Origin: Diprion similis
Taxonomy: Eukaryota > Arthropoda > Insecta > Hymenoptera > Diprionidae
Length of the DNA: 64,000 bases
NCBI RefSeq assembly: GCF_021155765.1
Contig: NC_060118.1
Location: 11,913,146 to 11,977,145 of the forward strand
Direction of reading: 5' to 3'
The translations under genes were made by a program, and so were the position numbers. Under the pieces are notes generated by a model. It saw nothing but the letters and a program-made list of their open reading frames with translations, had not been told where the DNA came from and did not search any database. This document shows, piece after piece, positions 14,001 through 26,324 of this stretch. The stretch's first letter is position 1. Each line of letters starts with the position of its first letter.

Positions 14001-14701
14001 ACCCTTTCAAGCATACATTTTTTGGATGATCGTATGATCCGAAAAATTCTCACACGGGGATTCTTGGGGTCACTGATGACGAATCCGTTATCAGATTTTC
14101 AAAATTCAAAATGGCGGATTCGAGATGTCGGCAAAAAATTTGGTAAATTTTGGAATTTTGCTGAAAATGCCACGTAGACGGTTTTTCTGACATTCTTTTC
14201 TTCAGTGACCCTGAAAACTCCTGAGTAAAAACTTTTATGAATATTCTCGAAAATTCAAATTTCGGTATCCGCCATCTTGAATCCGCTATTTTGACTTCTG
14301 AAAGCCTGAGTTCGGATTCGTAATCAGCAATCCGAAAACCCCACTTTCACTAAATTTCAAGTTATTTCTTTGGATAGAATGCTTCAAAAAAGAATTTTTC
14401 CGAAAAAATGGTGGGTTTCCCACCATGCTTCATTAAGGGGTTAAGTAAAATGCACTTTTCTGCATCCCTGCAGCAATCGCTCGAGGCATGGAGAAGAGTC
14501 TTCGGTGTCGCCGTGTGCGTTTCCAGCGGGACTTACGTCGTGTATCAAATATTCGGCAGCGCTGATATTCAGGCGTGGAATTATCCCGATCAAAAATATC
14601 CACAATCCGTCAGAGAGGATTCGCAGCCCTTGAGGGAATCGCCCCAGAAGGAAGGTAAAATCGTCCCGAAACGATCCGGCTCATCTCAGGTACAAGCCTA
14701 A
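8049..14701 (+). CDS. SLC17-type anion/inorganic phosphate cotransporter (major facilitator superfamily)
   Basis: Coding exons 8049-8065, 8160-8218, 8354-8823, 9017-9101, 11503-11726, 11894-12043, 12991-13123, 13212-13367, 13670-13755 and 14474-14701 join in frame to 535 aa, normal for the family. Every junction has GT-AG ends. The first membrane helix (from about residue 31) runs into RMDINLTMVAMA, a family hallmark. A loop with NxT glycosylation sites (NET, NTT, NTT) follows, then GSFYWCYILSQ, the GLTWPAMYAIVGHW segment and further helices to a polar cytoplasmic tail. Members move organic anions, sialic acid, glutamate or urate, or co-transport phosphate with Na+; the substrate here cannot be told. 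The start codon sits in a 17-nt coding exon. Introns 4 and 6 are enlarged by repeats. Nothing links it functionally to the SDR array. Confidence 0.9.
9479..10090. mobile_element. Miniature inverted-repeat element, copy 2 (mariner-like ends)
   Basis: About 610 bp inside transporter intron 4, flanked by TA repeats. The left end reads TTAGGATGGTGCAAAAAAAA and the right end inverts to TTAGGTTGGCGCAAAAAACC. Both arms continue inward with the same about 100-bp sequence as the element at 5484-6077. The complete ends and TA flank support insertion by a mariner/Tc1-type transposase supplied in trans. It contains no coding frame. Confidence 0.8.
12120..12890. repeat. Minisatellite with higher-order structure in transporter intron 6
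   Basis: Dense degenerate repeats of a TTTGAAATC-like 9-11 base unit. On top is a longer period. The phrase ending in CCCA..AAGTCTCTTGTAATC recurs near 12365, 12527, 12685 and 12830, so the higher-order unit is roughly 145-165 bp and present about four times. The repeats vary too much and have no unique spacers, so this is not a CRISPR array. Confidence 0.85.
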
Positions 14702-17204
14702 ATTAATTGATGTATATATACCTAATATATACATAATATTAAATATAGAAGTTTGTAATGTTCACTGAGCGTTTCAAAAAATATTGCGTCGTGCGTAATT
14801 TTCTTTCCCTTAAATTTACTAAACATCGTTCGGGTCATTCCGTCTTTTAAATACTTGGAGTTAGAAGATACGAGAACTGGTGAACAAACTAGATACACAC
14901 CAATATAGAAAAAAAAAATTTTCTTCTACCTTTCAAATCATTTTTTCACACTATGTCTATGGAATCCACGAAGTACACTTGTAATTGTATAATATGAATA
15001 TATATATATATATAATTAAGAAACATTGTAATGTAAACAGAAGAAAATTGAGGCGAGGGGAAAAAGTAGGGAAAAAACGCAGCAAAAGAAAAGAACGAAA
15101 ACAAACAAAAAAAAAAAAAAAAAATTTATTGTAATTACGAAGTTAATTATGTTCATTTGTATAATATTGAGAATAACTATTTTTAGAAAAAAGTATAAAT
15201 GATCTCTCAGGTATGGTTATATTGTGTGTACATATACATATATGTATAAAATAATCGCTCGTCTGATACTATTTGCTCATCGAATTTATACTTATTATAA
15301 ACAAAGTGTTAAACAAAAGTGTGAAGATAACGATGTTTGTATTATTGATAGTAATATTGTGAAAATGAGGAATATATGGGAATAATTGCAAGTTGAAAAA
15401 TTTATTTCGTATCTTGTACATTACGTATAATATTTATATACAGTTAAATTGAAATCAAATTATCAATTAAACATTGACGTGCGTATAAATATAAAAAAAA
15501 CACAAAAAAGTCCAAGTTCGATGTGCAAGTAGTTCACGATTCTTAACAATAACAGTAATGACGGTAACAATAATAATTATAGAAACAAAAAAAATTATTA
15601 ATACAATAATAATAATAATAATAACAATAATATTAAAAATAGCAATCTCGGATGATGGAGTTAATCCGTATACATACTATACCTACGTATATGCATTTAC
15701 AGTTTTGATTATCTCATCCATTATCCAAGTATCATTATCGCTTATCGTAGAATTTATATGTTACGTATCGTTAAACAAAACCTCGTAAAAAGGCAAGAAT
15801 CACGATCATCGATGTTTATCAGTGATCACAACGAAGCAAGAAAAAAAAAGGATAGAAAAAAGATACGAGCTAGATCGCATTCCTTATTTGTTCTATTCTC
15901 CTAGACCAAATTAATTCCAATCGAAGCTTAATCGGATGGTTAGAAAAAAAAAGTAGAGGAAGAAACAAAACAGAAAAAAAAAAAAAAACACGAAAAAATG
16001 TTTATTTCTGTAAAACAGATGAAATTTTCGGTTTCTATTGTTGTGAAAATATCCGATGCATATATTAATAGATAAAATTTTTACAGTTTAATTAAAACCG
16101 CTGCAATCAAGACAGACTAAATGACGAATTCTTTTCATTTCTCACAGTCATGCACAATAAGCTTATATTAAATTATATTCGTAATGTAAACGTTTTTGAA
16201 TAGGTAGGCATATATACGTGACTTTATAACTCAAAACAGGTGTATAAATTGAATTTTAATCAAGCATTATTAACAGAGTACGACACTCTAGCAGGAAACT
16301 TTGATCTTTCTCGTATTTCAATATTTTTAATAATCGGGAATTTATTTTTTCTTTCATTTCTCCGGAAAAAAATTATTCAAAAACTATAACGTTAGATTGC
16401 GAAGATTTGGAAAAACTGATGGTGAAAATTTTTCGTTCAATTTCACAATCTAGGCTATTCAGGAATAGTTTAAAAGAAGAAAATAAGTTGCAAGGAATTT
16501 TTTTAACGAAACTCCAAATCAATAAAAACCGAATGTCACATTACGTAGTTATATTTTTCAAAACTACACTGCCGAACAAATATTTTATATATATTATCTC
16601 GTTTTGCAGGAAACAATTAGTTGATATCATTGTGAAAATTAGAATAATACTGTAATAAATAATGTATGCCTTAAACGGAAATCACTGGTGAAAAACAGTG
16701 TTATAAAAATTTATTCGAAATTTGATGAAAATTTTCGTCCTGTAAAGTAGAAGCAATGATGTAGGTAAGAAAAATGATAGGATTTCTTCGTAAAGAAAGA
16801 AAAAAAAAAAAAAGAAAGAAAGAATAGAAAAGAAAAAGTTCCACACTGTATATTTTTGCCTTCGGGGATGCTTTGTTTCTACTTACATACTAAGGAAATA
16901 AAATTTACCAAAATTAAGAGAAAAATTTAGAAAAAAAAAAATAATAATATTGAATTATAATGTACATAGACAATCTATTCAAGTCGGTCTCGTTATGTGT
17001 ATGTAACAAGATCCTACGTGCCAACCTTGAGGCTGTATGTTAAGTGAAGAGAACGAAAATCGTAGGAATGTTTTGATTCGAAATAATTTGATGGCCAGCT
17101 CTATTAGAGAGTTGAATATTTTCAAGCCTTCGCTTCGCTGTGTAATATATATATGTAATGTATATATATATATATGGAATAACAAGTTTTGGTGAACTTG
17201 CCCT
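14702..17204. other. Intergenic, downstream of transporter
   Basis: AT-rich sequence with A-tracts, TA repeats and an ATA/ATT simple repeat near 15560-15640. It includes the transporter 3' UTR, whose end I cannot place. The open frames here look like chance. Confidence 0.6.
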
Positions 17205-18529
17205 CGTTGAATCGTATATAAATTTGTGTACGTGTAATACTACACATGTAAAGGTGACTTTGAGAGAAAGAAAAAAGAAGTTAAAAGTAAAAATAATAGT
17301 TCAAAATATATATGTATGTATAATTTATTATACATATTAGAATTTTACCTAATCTGGGCATAGATGTATACCTGAAGTATATATTATTGTTTCCAATTCC
17401 ATGTTTACATACCTACCTACGTATAATATAGGCAACCGTACGTTTCGCGTATCTGATATAATGGCGAGGCCGTCAGCCATATTATAACAGATAGAGGAAT
17501 ATTTTTTAAGAATACCGTAGAAGAAAATTATAATATATCTTATCGCCTGGACACGCAACATAAAATATGTTTTTAGTTTATTCGGATAAAATATATAGGA
17601 TAGTATATATACGTACGATATTACAACTCACGCGTTCATGTTGCAACGTCTGACGATATACGTTGTACTATATAACGACGTTCAACATCATTATTCACGT
17701 ACTTTACTACATGACAACGTGAAAAAAAACACTAATAATTAACAATCTTGGATCTACTAAATTATGCAGATCATCCGGCGAGTTCGTTATTATCAGCCTT
17801 ATTACAACAAACTATTGACCCAACACTTGTTTCCAGAGATTGGTATAAAAACTTCGCAAAGTTTGAAAAAACGAGAACGAGAAACAAAATTTTCCCATCA
17901 TTGTAACGGCTTGAACTTGAAATTTATTGCATACTTTTCATTCCTGCGACGCGCGGATTATCTTCTCGCACAGTACAATATATAGAACGTATCTCTGGCG
18001 GAGAGTCAATTTGTTACAATCATACTTTGTCTACATGTTATATCACTGCTATTTTCATATATGTGGACACGTACTTATTTAGTTTAGAATTTAAAATATA
18101 TTATACATATAACATATGTACTTATTTTTATTTCAAACATTCGTAAGTAAATGATTTTTTATATTTACCACTCAGACTCGTACGTACAAATACCTAATAT
18201 TATACCTATAAATACCTTCATTATTATTCTCTGAAATTCCACTACTTCTTAACTGGAGGATTATTACATCCATGTACGAGTATAATTGCACTTTTTTACG
18301 ATGCTACCTATTATTATATCCTTCGAAATTAAGAGTTGTAGAAAATACCAGTTGAACAACAATTTTATAGATCTATGCATAACCGAAGTACTTGCTAATT
18401 AGGTGTAACAATAAGGAGGAATAACGAAAACTCAATTCATATTTCATATAAGTATTTTGTATTCAATTGTTACAAAAATTAAGTCGATACTCAGAAGAAA
18501 GAAATTATTCTGGATTCGTTTGAAACTAT
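17205..18529. repeat. Direct repeat, left copy (about 1.3 kb)
   Basis: Matches 22124-23428 in the same orientation. The stretch from about 17400 to 18480 is nearly identical and the left edge is weaker. It lies downstream of SDR-1, as the right copy lies downstream of SDR-2. A 73-residue frame (17764-17985, +) is shared by both copies but resembles nothing I know and is probably not a gene. Confidence 0.85.
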
Positions 18530-19255
18530 ATATATACGTGTATGTACGTATATATGGTTAGTATATACATATATACTAACGCGACAATTGATTTAAGATC
18601 GATTTCGCCGGGCACCTGCTGGTACGTCGCGACGCTGAACTTGAAGCTAGATCGCAAATGTACGATGTCTTTATTTTCAATAGTGTCACTGATTTGAATG
18701 ACAACCAATCACTGAAACTTTCAAAAATCAAGCTTTCGACGAATTCATCTTTCGCTATTTTATTTTCACGTGTTTGAAATTTCGATGTATCGGCCATTCG
18801 AATTATTCATCCTTCCAAATTTTGACCCCCACCGTCAAAATCGTTTCTATTTGCCATTCCATAAGATCGCTGAGATCATTGTCGACTCTTTGTTTGATGC
18901 CATCGATACTCCAAAATAAAAGAAAAAAGTGTGTCCTTTCGGAATCTGGGATGCGTGATTCCAGTTCTACAGCGCTTATTCGAATACTCGGACAACCGAT
19001 ACCGCAAAAACTCTACTTTGGTTTAAATCACGGAAAACTCGTGACGTTAACGGTTTTCAGACGCGTCGACGCCACGAAGTTACAGCTTTTTAAAGTTCGT
19101 TTCTTTATATTATTCACGCGTTTTCACGATGAACTTACGAAATTATCTTTTCGAAGTCCCTTTCTTAATTCTATATTCCTGTTTTGATGGTAAACTTATA
19201 CCTCGGATCGAGGAAAATTTATATAATTTGAAGCTCGGTGCCATTGTTGATCGTT
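18530..19255. other. Unexplained spacer next to the 3' end of SDR-1
   Basis: Less AT-skewed than its surroundings. It holds modest open frames on both strands (- strand 18576-18797; + strand 18774-19187) with no recognisable domain. It could be a worn transposon fragment. I make no gene call. Confidence 0.4.
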
Positions 19256-20611
19256 TTATTCACCCTTCTTCACGGGGTAGTCAGGGATGTCAACTTCCCA
19301 AGCCGGTTCTCCGCCGTCGACCATCCATACACTTCCACTTTTGCCAACTTTTATGATTTGCATCAAGCCCTTCGCCACGCTCTCTGGTCTGAGGAACGAA
19401 ACGTTGTCGTCAATGAAGATAATCTCAAATTTTTCAATAAATCAACTGTCTGAGATTCTGTTACAAGCGCAAGAACCAAGGAAGCATAAAAACAGAAAGA
19501 ATCTCTTCGAATTTTTACGAAAGAACCGTCGTTAGGAGGGCTCTACTGTGTATACGAACGTTTGACTGGGAATGCTGTCGAGGAGGTCAAAGAGCTCTTG
19601 TTTTTCAACTATATCCAGCATCCGTCCACCAGCCTCCGTTATCAGTTGAGTCTCCGTGGCACCCGGGCACATCGTCAGTACTCGAACTCCCGATCTATCG
19701 TAGTGATAGGGATGCTGTTCGAATCGGAAGAGAGATTAACGGAGAGCCGCATCCGGAGTGCACTTTTGTCAAGAGGCTGAATTTACGTTTTACGGCGAAG
19801 ATCTAATGTGTTTTGGGCATTGCAGAATCTCACTGTAATATTCTTTGTTGTAATCTTACCCCGAACGAGCGACTTATACCAACGACGGCGTGTTTTGTTC
19901 CGTGGTAAATGGGGAAAGGCTGACTCGGAATCAGACCGGCCACGGAGGCAACGTTGACGAGGGTTCCTCCTTTGCCGCCCTTGTCTTTTCCCATATATTG
20001 GAAGGCCAGCAAAGTACCACGCACCACGGCGGTCTAGAAGTTAGAAGGTGAGAATTCAATCGAGAGGAGAGAAATTTTGCTGTCGATTAATGATATTTTA
20101 TGTACACACGTACTATGTTAATGTTGATCATGAGTTCCCACCGCGCGTCGTCCATTATTCCGGCATTGTTGATCACGATGTCGAGCCTCCCGTAATCCTT
20201 GACCACCTTGGCGAAAGCATCTTCGCAAGTTTGATTGATAAATGTTATGGCTTGGTCGGGAGGAGTTATTAATTTTTATAACTATGAGAGAAGAATTTCA
20301 CCTTCCAAATCCTGGGGCTTCGTCACGTCGCAGACGATGAAAATCACCCGGTCGGATCCGAATTCGGCGTTGAGTTTGTTCGCCGATTCGTCCCCCTTCG
20401 AATTCGCTAAATCGAGAATCGCCACGTGCTTTGCGAATGCAAGTTGAACCGTTAATCGACTTCACTCGATGAATTCTATTATTCGTTCTTTGGCCATATT
20501 TTTACTCTCACAACTTACCGCAGCTCCGTTTCGCAATAGTTCCTGGACGTAGGCGAAGCCTATGCCGTTAGCTCCTCCGGTCACCAACGCAATTTTGCCC
20601 TGTATCTCCAT
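19256..20611 (-). CDS. SDR-1: short-chain dehydrogenase, 15-hydroxyprostaglandin dehydrogenase-like
   Basis: Exons in gene order: 20611-20519, 20428-20302, 20220-20114, 20033-19860, 19714-19560, 19388-19256; 262 aa. Classical SDRs of this type are soluble NAD-linked enzymes that oxidise a secondary alcohol to a ketone. Visible motifs are TGGANGIG (11-18), LDL with Asp37 (NAD rather than NADP), Asp65, NNAG (91-94), Asn108, Ser139, Tyr152 and Lys156, so it should be active. Intron phases are 0, 1, 0, 0, 2. The start is the only Met before the Rossmann motif. Its closest relative is SDR-4, with exons 1-3 almost identical including introns. The C terminus is short (ends KKGE). The substrate is unknown; the prostaglandin name is a family label only. 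Confidence 0.93.
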
Positions 20612-20947
20612 GCCTGACAGAATGTATTTCCCTGCAATGTACAATTTGGCAACGGAGTGAAATGGATTCAATACCTGTCTTATCTTCTGTGTACAATTTC
20701 AATCGCCTCTAGATCAAATTGATGTTATCACTTTATCAACGCGAGGTTGCGTAATGAGATTTCGAAACGGATTTGAACCAGTGTAATATTTTTGCTTAAA
20801 GTATATTGAACTGATATCAATAATTATTATCAGTGCACGTCCAATAAAATCTGTGTGACTTAAATTCTGCGCGAAGAAATCAAAAAATGAAAATCAGTTC
20901 GCCAAAAACTGAATGGAATGGGTAATTCGTGAATAATCTGTACTCAC

Positions 20948-21044
20948 TTGTTGTGGCCACACTGCACCCCGTTCAATCAATCAAACTCAACTCAAACGGA
21001 GTCAGCTATTTATAATCTCCCAACTCGTTATCTTCAACCGATAA
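20948..21044 (-). promoter_or_regulatory. SDR-1 promoter and 5' UTR exon
   Basis: Reading leftward, two facing GATA motifs (GATAA at 21040-21044 and its inverse at 21028-21032) precede a TATA-like ATTATAAATAGC at 21005-21016. A short non-coding exon follows and ends at the donor GTGAGTA (20941-20947). The matching acceptor lies just upstream of the ATG at 20611. The same arrangement occurs at SDR-4. Confidence 0.6.
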
Positions 21045-22123
21045 AATATTATGTAAGAGAAGAAACGTTGAATAACTACTGGATCATGGGTTCTACTAAA
21101 TCTTCCAGGTCATTTCTTGGCTTGAGATATCAAGACTGTCGTTCGTCGTTTCATCGCATAGGCCGCTCTTGGCTCCGGGTAAAATTGAACACGAATAAAA
21201 AACACGTGAATTTAGAAAAAAGTAAAAAAAAAAAAAAAAAAAATCGCGAAGTACCAGAATTACCTTAAAATGCAAAACTCATCTTTAGTAAGTAACGTAA
21301 TGCAATCGTCGTAAAATCAGGACGAAAAATCAACTGTTCGAATTGATTCAGAATATCGAGGTTCGATTAGCGATACTATACAAATCAAATAATTGCTGAA
21401 ATCTTTTTTTTAAGGACCTACGTTTCGGTCCTTAATTATTGCCAGCAGGATATCAGTCAAAAGTATGACTTTTTTTCATCTATACCTGTTGCCAATAGCT
21501 ATTTGGGAGTGGCTGTTGTACATGTAAAATAAAATAAGAATACCTATTCAAGTAACAGGTCGGTTCAAATGAAGACTTGAACATCGTTAATCGACTCAAC
21601 GTCGTTATTATGGTTACGAGAAATATCGCCGATTATGAAATGAAACTGCGGTCAAAAAACTAGAGCTTTCATACATTCACATTGAATCAGAGAAGCTATT
21701 CGTAATAGTGGCCATCGTTGTATCCTTATTACACAGCAGTTTCAAGTCGGTTTTCGAATTCACTCGACGACAGCTGTTAGCGTCAATAATGCGATAAAAG
21801 ATTGTTAATTTTGTCGATGAAAATAAAGTTGTGCTATAGATTGTGGTACTTTGCTCTTACAATCAATCCTCAACTTAGGAATGCATCTGTATAGGTATGG
21901 CAATCAATTTGAGTTAATCGCACGAACAGAGATCATTTCTTTAAATTGCATTATCATCATGAATATAATTTTTATAATCAAGCACCACTATAATCAGATT
22001 AATATTTTATTTTAATTTGTATGTATAGGAATCAGACGGTTTGCTTTTAATGATTATAGAGTTGGAAACACAGACTTGTGCTGGTGACGATGCAAGCAGT
22101 TTAAGGTATTTGCCAGGGTTTGA
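21045..22123. other. Intergenic between SDR-1 promoter and repeat
   Basis: AT-rich spacer with a short homopolymer A run near 21227-21242. I see no gene or element in it. Confidence 0.6.
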
Positions 22124-23428
22124 ATCGCTTTTAAATTTATTTACGTATAATACTACATACAGAAAAGTGAATTTGACAAAAAAAAAAAAAAACAAGTAAA
22201 AAGAAAAAACAATATTTCAAAATATATATGTATGTATAATTTTACCTAATCTGGGCATAAATGTACACCTCAAGTATATAGTATTGTTTCCATGTTTACA
22301 TACCTACGTATAATATAGGCAACCGTACGTTTCGCGTATCTGATATAATGGCGAGGCCGTCAGCCATATTATAGAAGATAAAGGAATATTTTTTGAGAAT
22401 ACCGTAAAAGAAAATTATAAAATATCTTATCGCCTGGACACGCAACACAAAATATGTTTTTAGCTTATTCGGATAAAATATATAGGATAGTATATATACG
22501 TACGATATTACAACTCACGCGTTCATGTTGCAACGTCTGACGATATACGTTGTACTATATAACGATGTTCAACATCATTATTCATGTACTTTACTACACG
22601 AAAACGTGAAAAAAAACACTAATAATTAACAATCTTGGATCTACTAAATTATGCAGATCATCCGGCGAGTTCGTTATTATCAGCCTTATTACAACAAACT
22701 ATTGACCCAACACTTGTTTCCAGAGGTTGGTATAAAAACTTCGCAAAGTTTGAAAAAACAAGAACGAGAAACAAAATTTTCTCATCATTGTAACGATTTG
22801 AACTCGAAATTTATAGCATATTTTTCATTCCTGCTACGCGCGGATTATCTTCTCGCACAGTACAATATATAAAACGTATCTCTGGTGGCGCGGGCGAGTC
22901 AATTTGTTACGATCATACTTTGTCTACATGTTATATCACTGCTATTTTCATATATGTGGACACGTACTTATTTAGTTTAGAATTTAAAATATATTATACA
23001 TATAACATATGTACTTATTTTTATTTCAAACATTCGTAAGTAAATGATTTTTTATATTTACCACTCAGACTCGTACGTACAAATACCTAATATTATACCT
23101 ATAAATACCTTCATTATTATTCTCTGAAATTCCACTACTTCTTAACTGGAGGATTATTACATCCATGTACGAGTATAATTGCACTTTTTTACGATGTTAC
23201 CTATTATTATATCCTTCGAAATTAAGAGTTGTAGAAAATACTAGTTGAACAACAATTTTATAGATCTATGCATAACCGAAGTACTTGCCAATTGGGTGTA
23301 ACAAGAAGGAAAAATAACGAAAACTCAATTCATATTTCATGTAAATATTTTGTATTCAATTGTTCCAAAAATTAAGTCGATACTCAGAAGAACGAAATTA
23401 TATTAGGTTCGTTTGAAACTAGAAAATT
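22124..23428. repeat. Direct repeat, right copy (about 1.3 kb)
   Basis: Partner of 17205-18529, offset about 4.9 kb, with only scattered single-base and small indel differences over its core. It ends about 180 bp from the stop codon of SDR-2. Confidence 0.85.
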
Positions 23429-23604
23429 TTATGCAGGTATTTGAATATGAAACTATCAAATGATTTCATTTTCGGTTTGGTTAAAATTTATTTTCACCCA
23501 ATAAGTTCTTCTCTGACGGACTAATTGTCCAGCAGCTTCCTACTCGGATAGATTTATTTTCATTGGGTGAATGGAAATGTGCTGATCAGCTCGAATCGAC
23601 CGAT

Positions 23605-25829
23605 TCACCCTTCGGTCGGGGCCTTCGCGACGGGATAATCGGGAACCTCAGCTTCATAAGGCGGTTTTCCAGCTTCGACGACCCACACGCCGCCATTTTC
23701 TCCCTTTTGGATCACGTGGATCATACCCTTTGCCGCGTCATCGGTCCTGAAGAAACAGCAATGTTTGTAAACTTATAAACATTTCATATCCTTTACAGTA
23801 ACGGTTTAAATACCTTTGAAATCAGAACGAAATACGGTACAACTATCTATTCATCGTGATTATAGTTACCGATCTCGAATTTTTTGCTTATTATACGACG
23901 TTAATTACTTTTGTTCGGTAAACAAAATTTTTTTTTTTTTTGCATCCAAGACCTGAAGTTCAAATTGTCGCAATAGTTTTTGACTAGTTAAAAGTAAGAG
24001 TGAAAGCTATAAAACTGATTTTCATCTTGTATCAAGGATAGGGTGGTCGATATTTTCCAAGATATACTTCCCACCCCTGGAATCGATAGAAAAAAACGAA
24101 AAAAACAGTGTCTGTATTATTTCAGATTTTTATCTTGATAGGAAAGGATGTCGAAATCAATTTGAAGTTGAAAAACAAATTTTTTCATTTTCTTACTCGA
24201 TAATTGAAAAAAAAATTTTTAACTTTAAATTGATTCCAGCACCCTTTCCAATGAAATTAAGAATCTGAAATAATTCAGACACCAGGAGTGGGAAGTATAC
24301 CTTGGATATTAAGCAGCATCCGAATCCATAACCATACTTTTCGTTACGGATAAAAATTAAAAACCGTCAAGAAATGCTTAAAAACCACAATTAGAAACTC
24401 CTCGCGATGGAGTATCGTGAAAATGAGGCACTTGACGAAGAAATACACACGATATTGAAGGGTAGGCGTCCATAATTTGTGTGATCACATCCAAACCGAC
24501 GCAATCCAACGTTCGTCCAGCGCATTGGGTCAGCAGTTGAGTATTCGCAGCACCTGGACAGACGGTCAGCATTCTAACACCAGTCCTGTCGTAGTGATAC
24601 GGTCTCTGGATTGACAGGAAAATCAGTATCAAATTTAAACGAGATACCAAACAATTTTCAACTTTTAGTTTTTACCGCAAACGACCGAGTCAGACCAACG
24701 ACCGCGTGTTTAGTCCCGGTGTAGATGGGAAAAATCTCAATGGGCATCAGGCCCAGAACCGAAGATACGTTAACGATGGTTCCGCCCTTTCCATTCTTGT
24801 CTTTTCCCATGTACTTAAGCCCCAGCAACGTTCCACGAGCCAGAGATGTCTGCATCAGGAAAAGAGAAGAGAAACTTGTCAATGAGATTGGGAAACAAAT
24901 ACTCACAGAATGTTCATTTGTTTATAATATGCCTTCTTATCTCATCCATTGACCTATTCATGACTGAAATCCGTCATGCGAAACGGAACTTGTTCGATAC
25001 TTGTCATTAGTTTTCAGTGTTCACGTGAACTGCGAAGCATCTGAAGTGTACCACCACTTGTGACAATGGCGTCAAAGTGTATCCAATGAGTGTGGCCACG
25101 ACTGGATGGAACGATTGCCAGAACTGTGACTAATAAATGGATCTTCAAGATCGGTACATCTATTCTGAATAATTTTTTATGTTTGTGAAAACAGCGGTGC
25201 CCAATGCTGGTTGATGATTATCGGACCCCTTTTAGACCTGCTTCATGTTTGATTACATCAATCTCGATAAATCGGGATGATTACGTGATCCGTAATTGAT
25301 CACGCAAAAGATAGATCGATTCGGATGATTACAGTGGTTCACAAGCTCACCAAATTGATGTTAATCTCGAGTTCCCATCTCGCGTCGTCCATTATTCCAG
25401 CGTTGTTGATGACGATGTCGAGACCACCGAATTCCTTGACGGTCTTGGCGAACGCAGCTTTGAATGTCAAGTAGAAAAACGTGTCGTTATGTTCAGTCTA
25501 CATTTTTCCATGGTATTGAATAAACGGTTTATAAACTACCTTCCAGTTCCTCGGGTTTCGTCACGTCACAGACGATGAAGAGCGCCTTCCCATTTCCGGA
25601 TAGACTGTTAAGCTTCTTCTCCGCTTCTTCCCCATTCGAGTTCTTCAAATCGAGAATCGCCACTCGCTGTCGGTAGAAAAAATTCACTCGTTTATTATTT
25701 GAGCCACTGAATTTTATCGACATGCATGAAACTCACCGCAGCACCGTTTTGCAGTAGCTCTTTTGCGTAGGCAAATCCAAGCCCGTTAGCACCTCCAGTG
25801 ATCAGCACGGATTTATTCTCGATCCCCAT
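23605..25829 (-). CDS. SDR-2: short-chain dehydrogenase, 15-PGDH-like
   Basis: Exons 25829-25737, 25666-25540, 25457-25351, 24849-24676, 24605-24451, 23746-23605; 265 aa. The cofactor motif is TGGANGLG, and Ser139, Tyr152 (IYTGTK) and Lys156 are present. Exon 4 ends in SFA instead of the usual SFG, a trait shared only with SDR-15. Introns 3 (about 500 bp) and 5 (about 700 bp) are the longest of those positions in the array. Exon 6 has an extended tail ending KAPTEG. It stands apart from its neighbours, so it is an old copy although its 3' flank repeat is young. Confidence 0.92.
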
Positions 25830-25930
25830 CTCTACGTGAAAATAAGATTTAAACGTTTTATGATGAATGCATGATCGCCTCTCGATGATCGGGGCAACCT
25901 GAGGTCACCTGTTCATAATCAACTGAAGTA

Positions 25931-26003
25931 ACTCACTCGTTTTGCTCGCTAATTCCTCTTTGACTTAATAAGCGATTTCGCTTCGATACAACAGACTTTT
26001 ATA
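25931..26003 (-). promoter_or_regulatory. SDR-2 promoter and 5' UTR exon
   Basis: TATAAAAG (inverse at 25996-26003) lies about 60 bp upstream of a splice donor GTGAGT (inverse at 25931-25936). A short non-coding exon of roughly 30 bp between them would be spliced to the exon holding the ATG at 25829. Confidence 0.6.
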
Positions 26004-26324
26004 CTACTGCGGCCTCGAACAGTCTATTTTACGCTATCGTTGAGGCTACTTTGCAATGCGATATGAAACATTAATTTCACTATCTATAACATGCAACAGT
26101 AAACAATTTTTCTAACACCATTACACGGATACAGGCTATATAATCAACTGTGTGAATGCAGATAAAGATCTAGATAATTATTAGGATATTAAAACATACA
26201 TAAGCCGCATTGATACACTTAATCGTGATTGGAAGCCTTTGATATTATCATACGTACTGTGACGTGCAAAGGCAGCGGTAATGGCTGTTGTCTTTTTCAA
26301 CTTTCGAGCTCAGTTGCCGATACC

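Noticed and set aside
17764-17985. 73-residue frame shared by both direct repeats (also 22651-22872)
   Set aside because: The copies are nearly identical because the DNA is. There is no domain, signal or splice context.
18576-19187. Opposed frames of 73 and 137 residues near the 3' end of SDR-1
   Set aside because: No recognisable motif and both strands are equally open. Kept only as an unexplained spacer.
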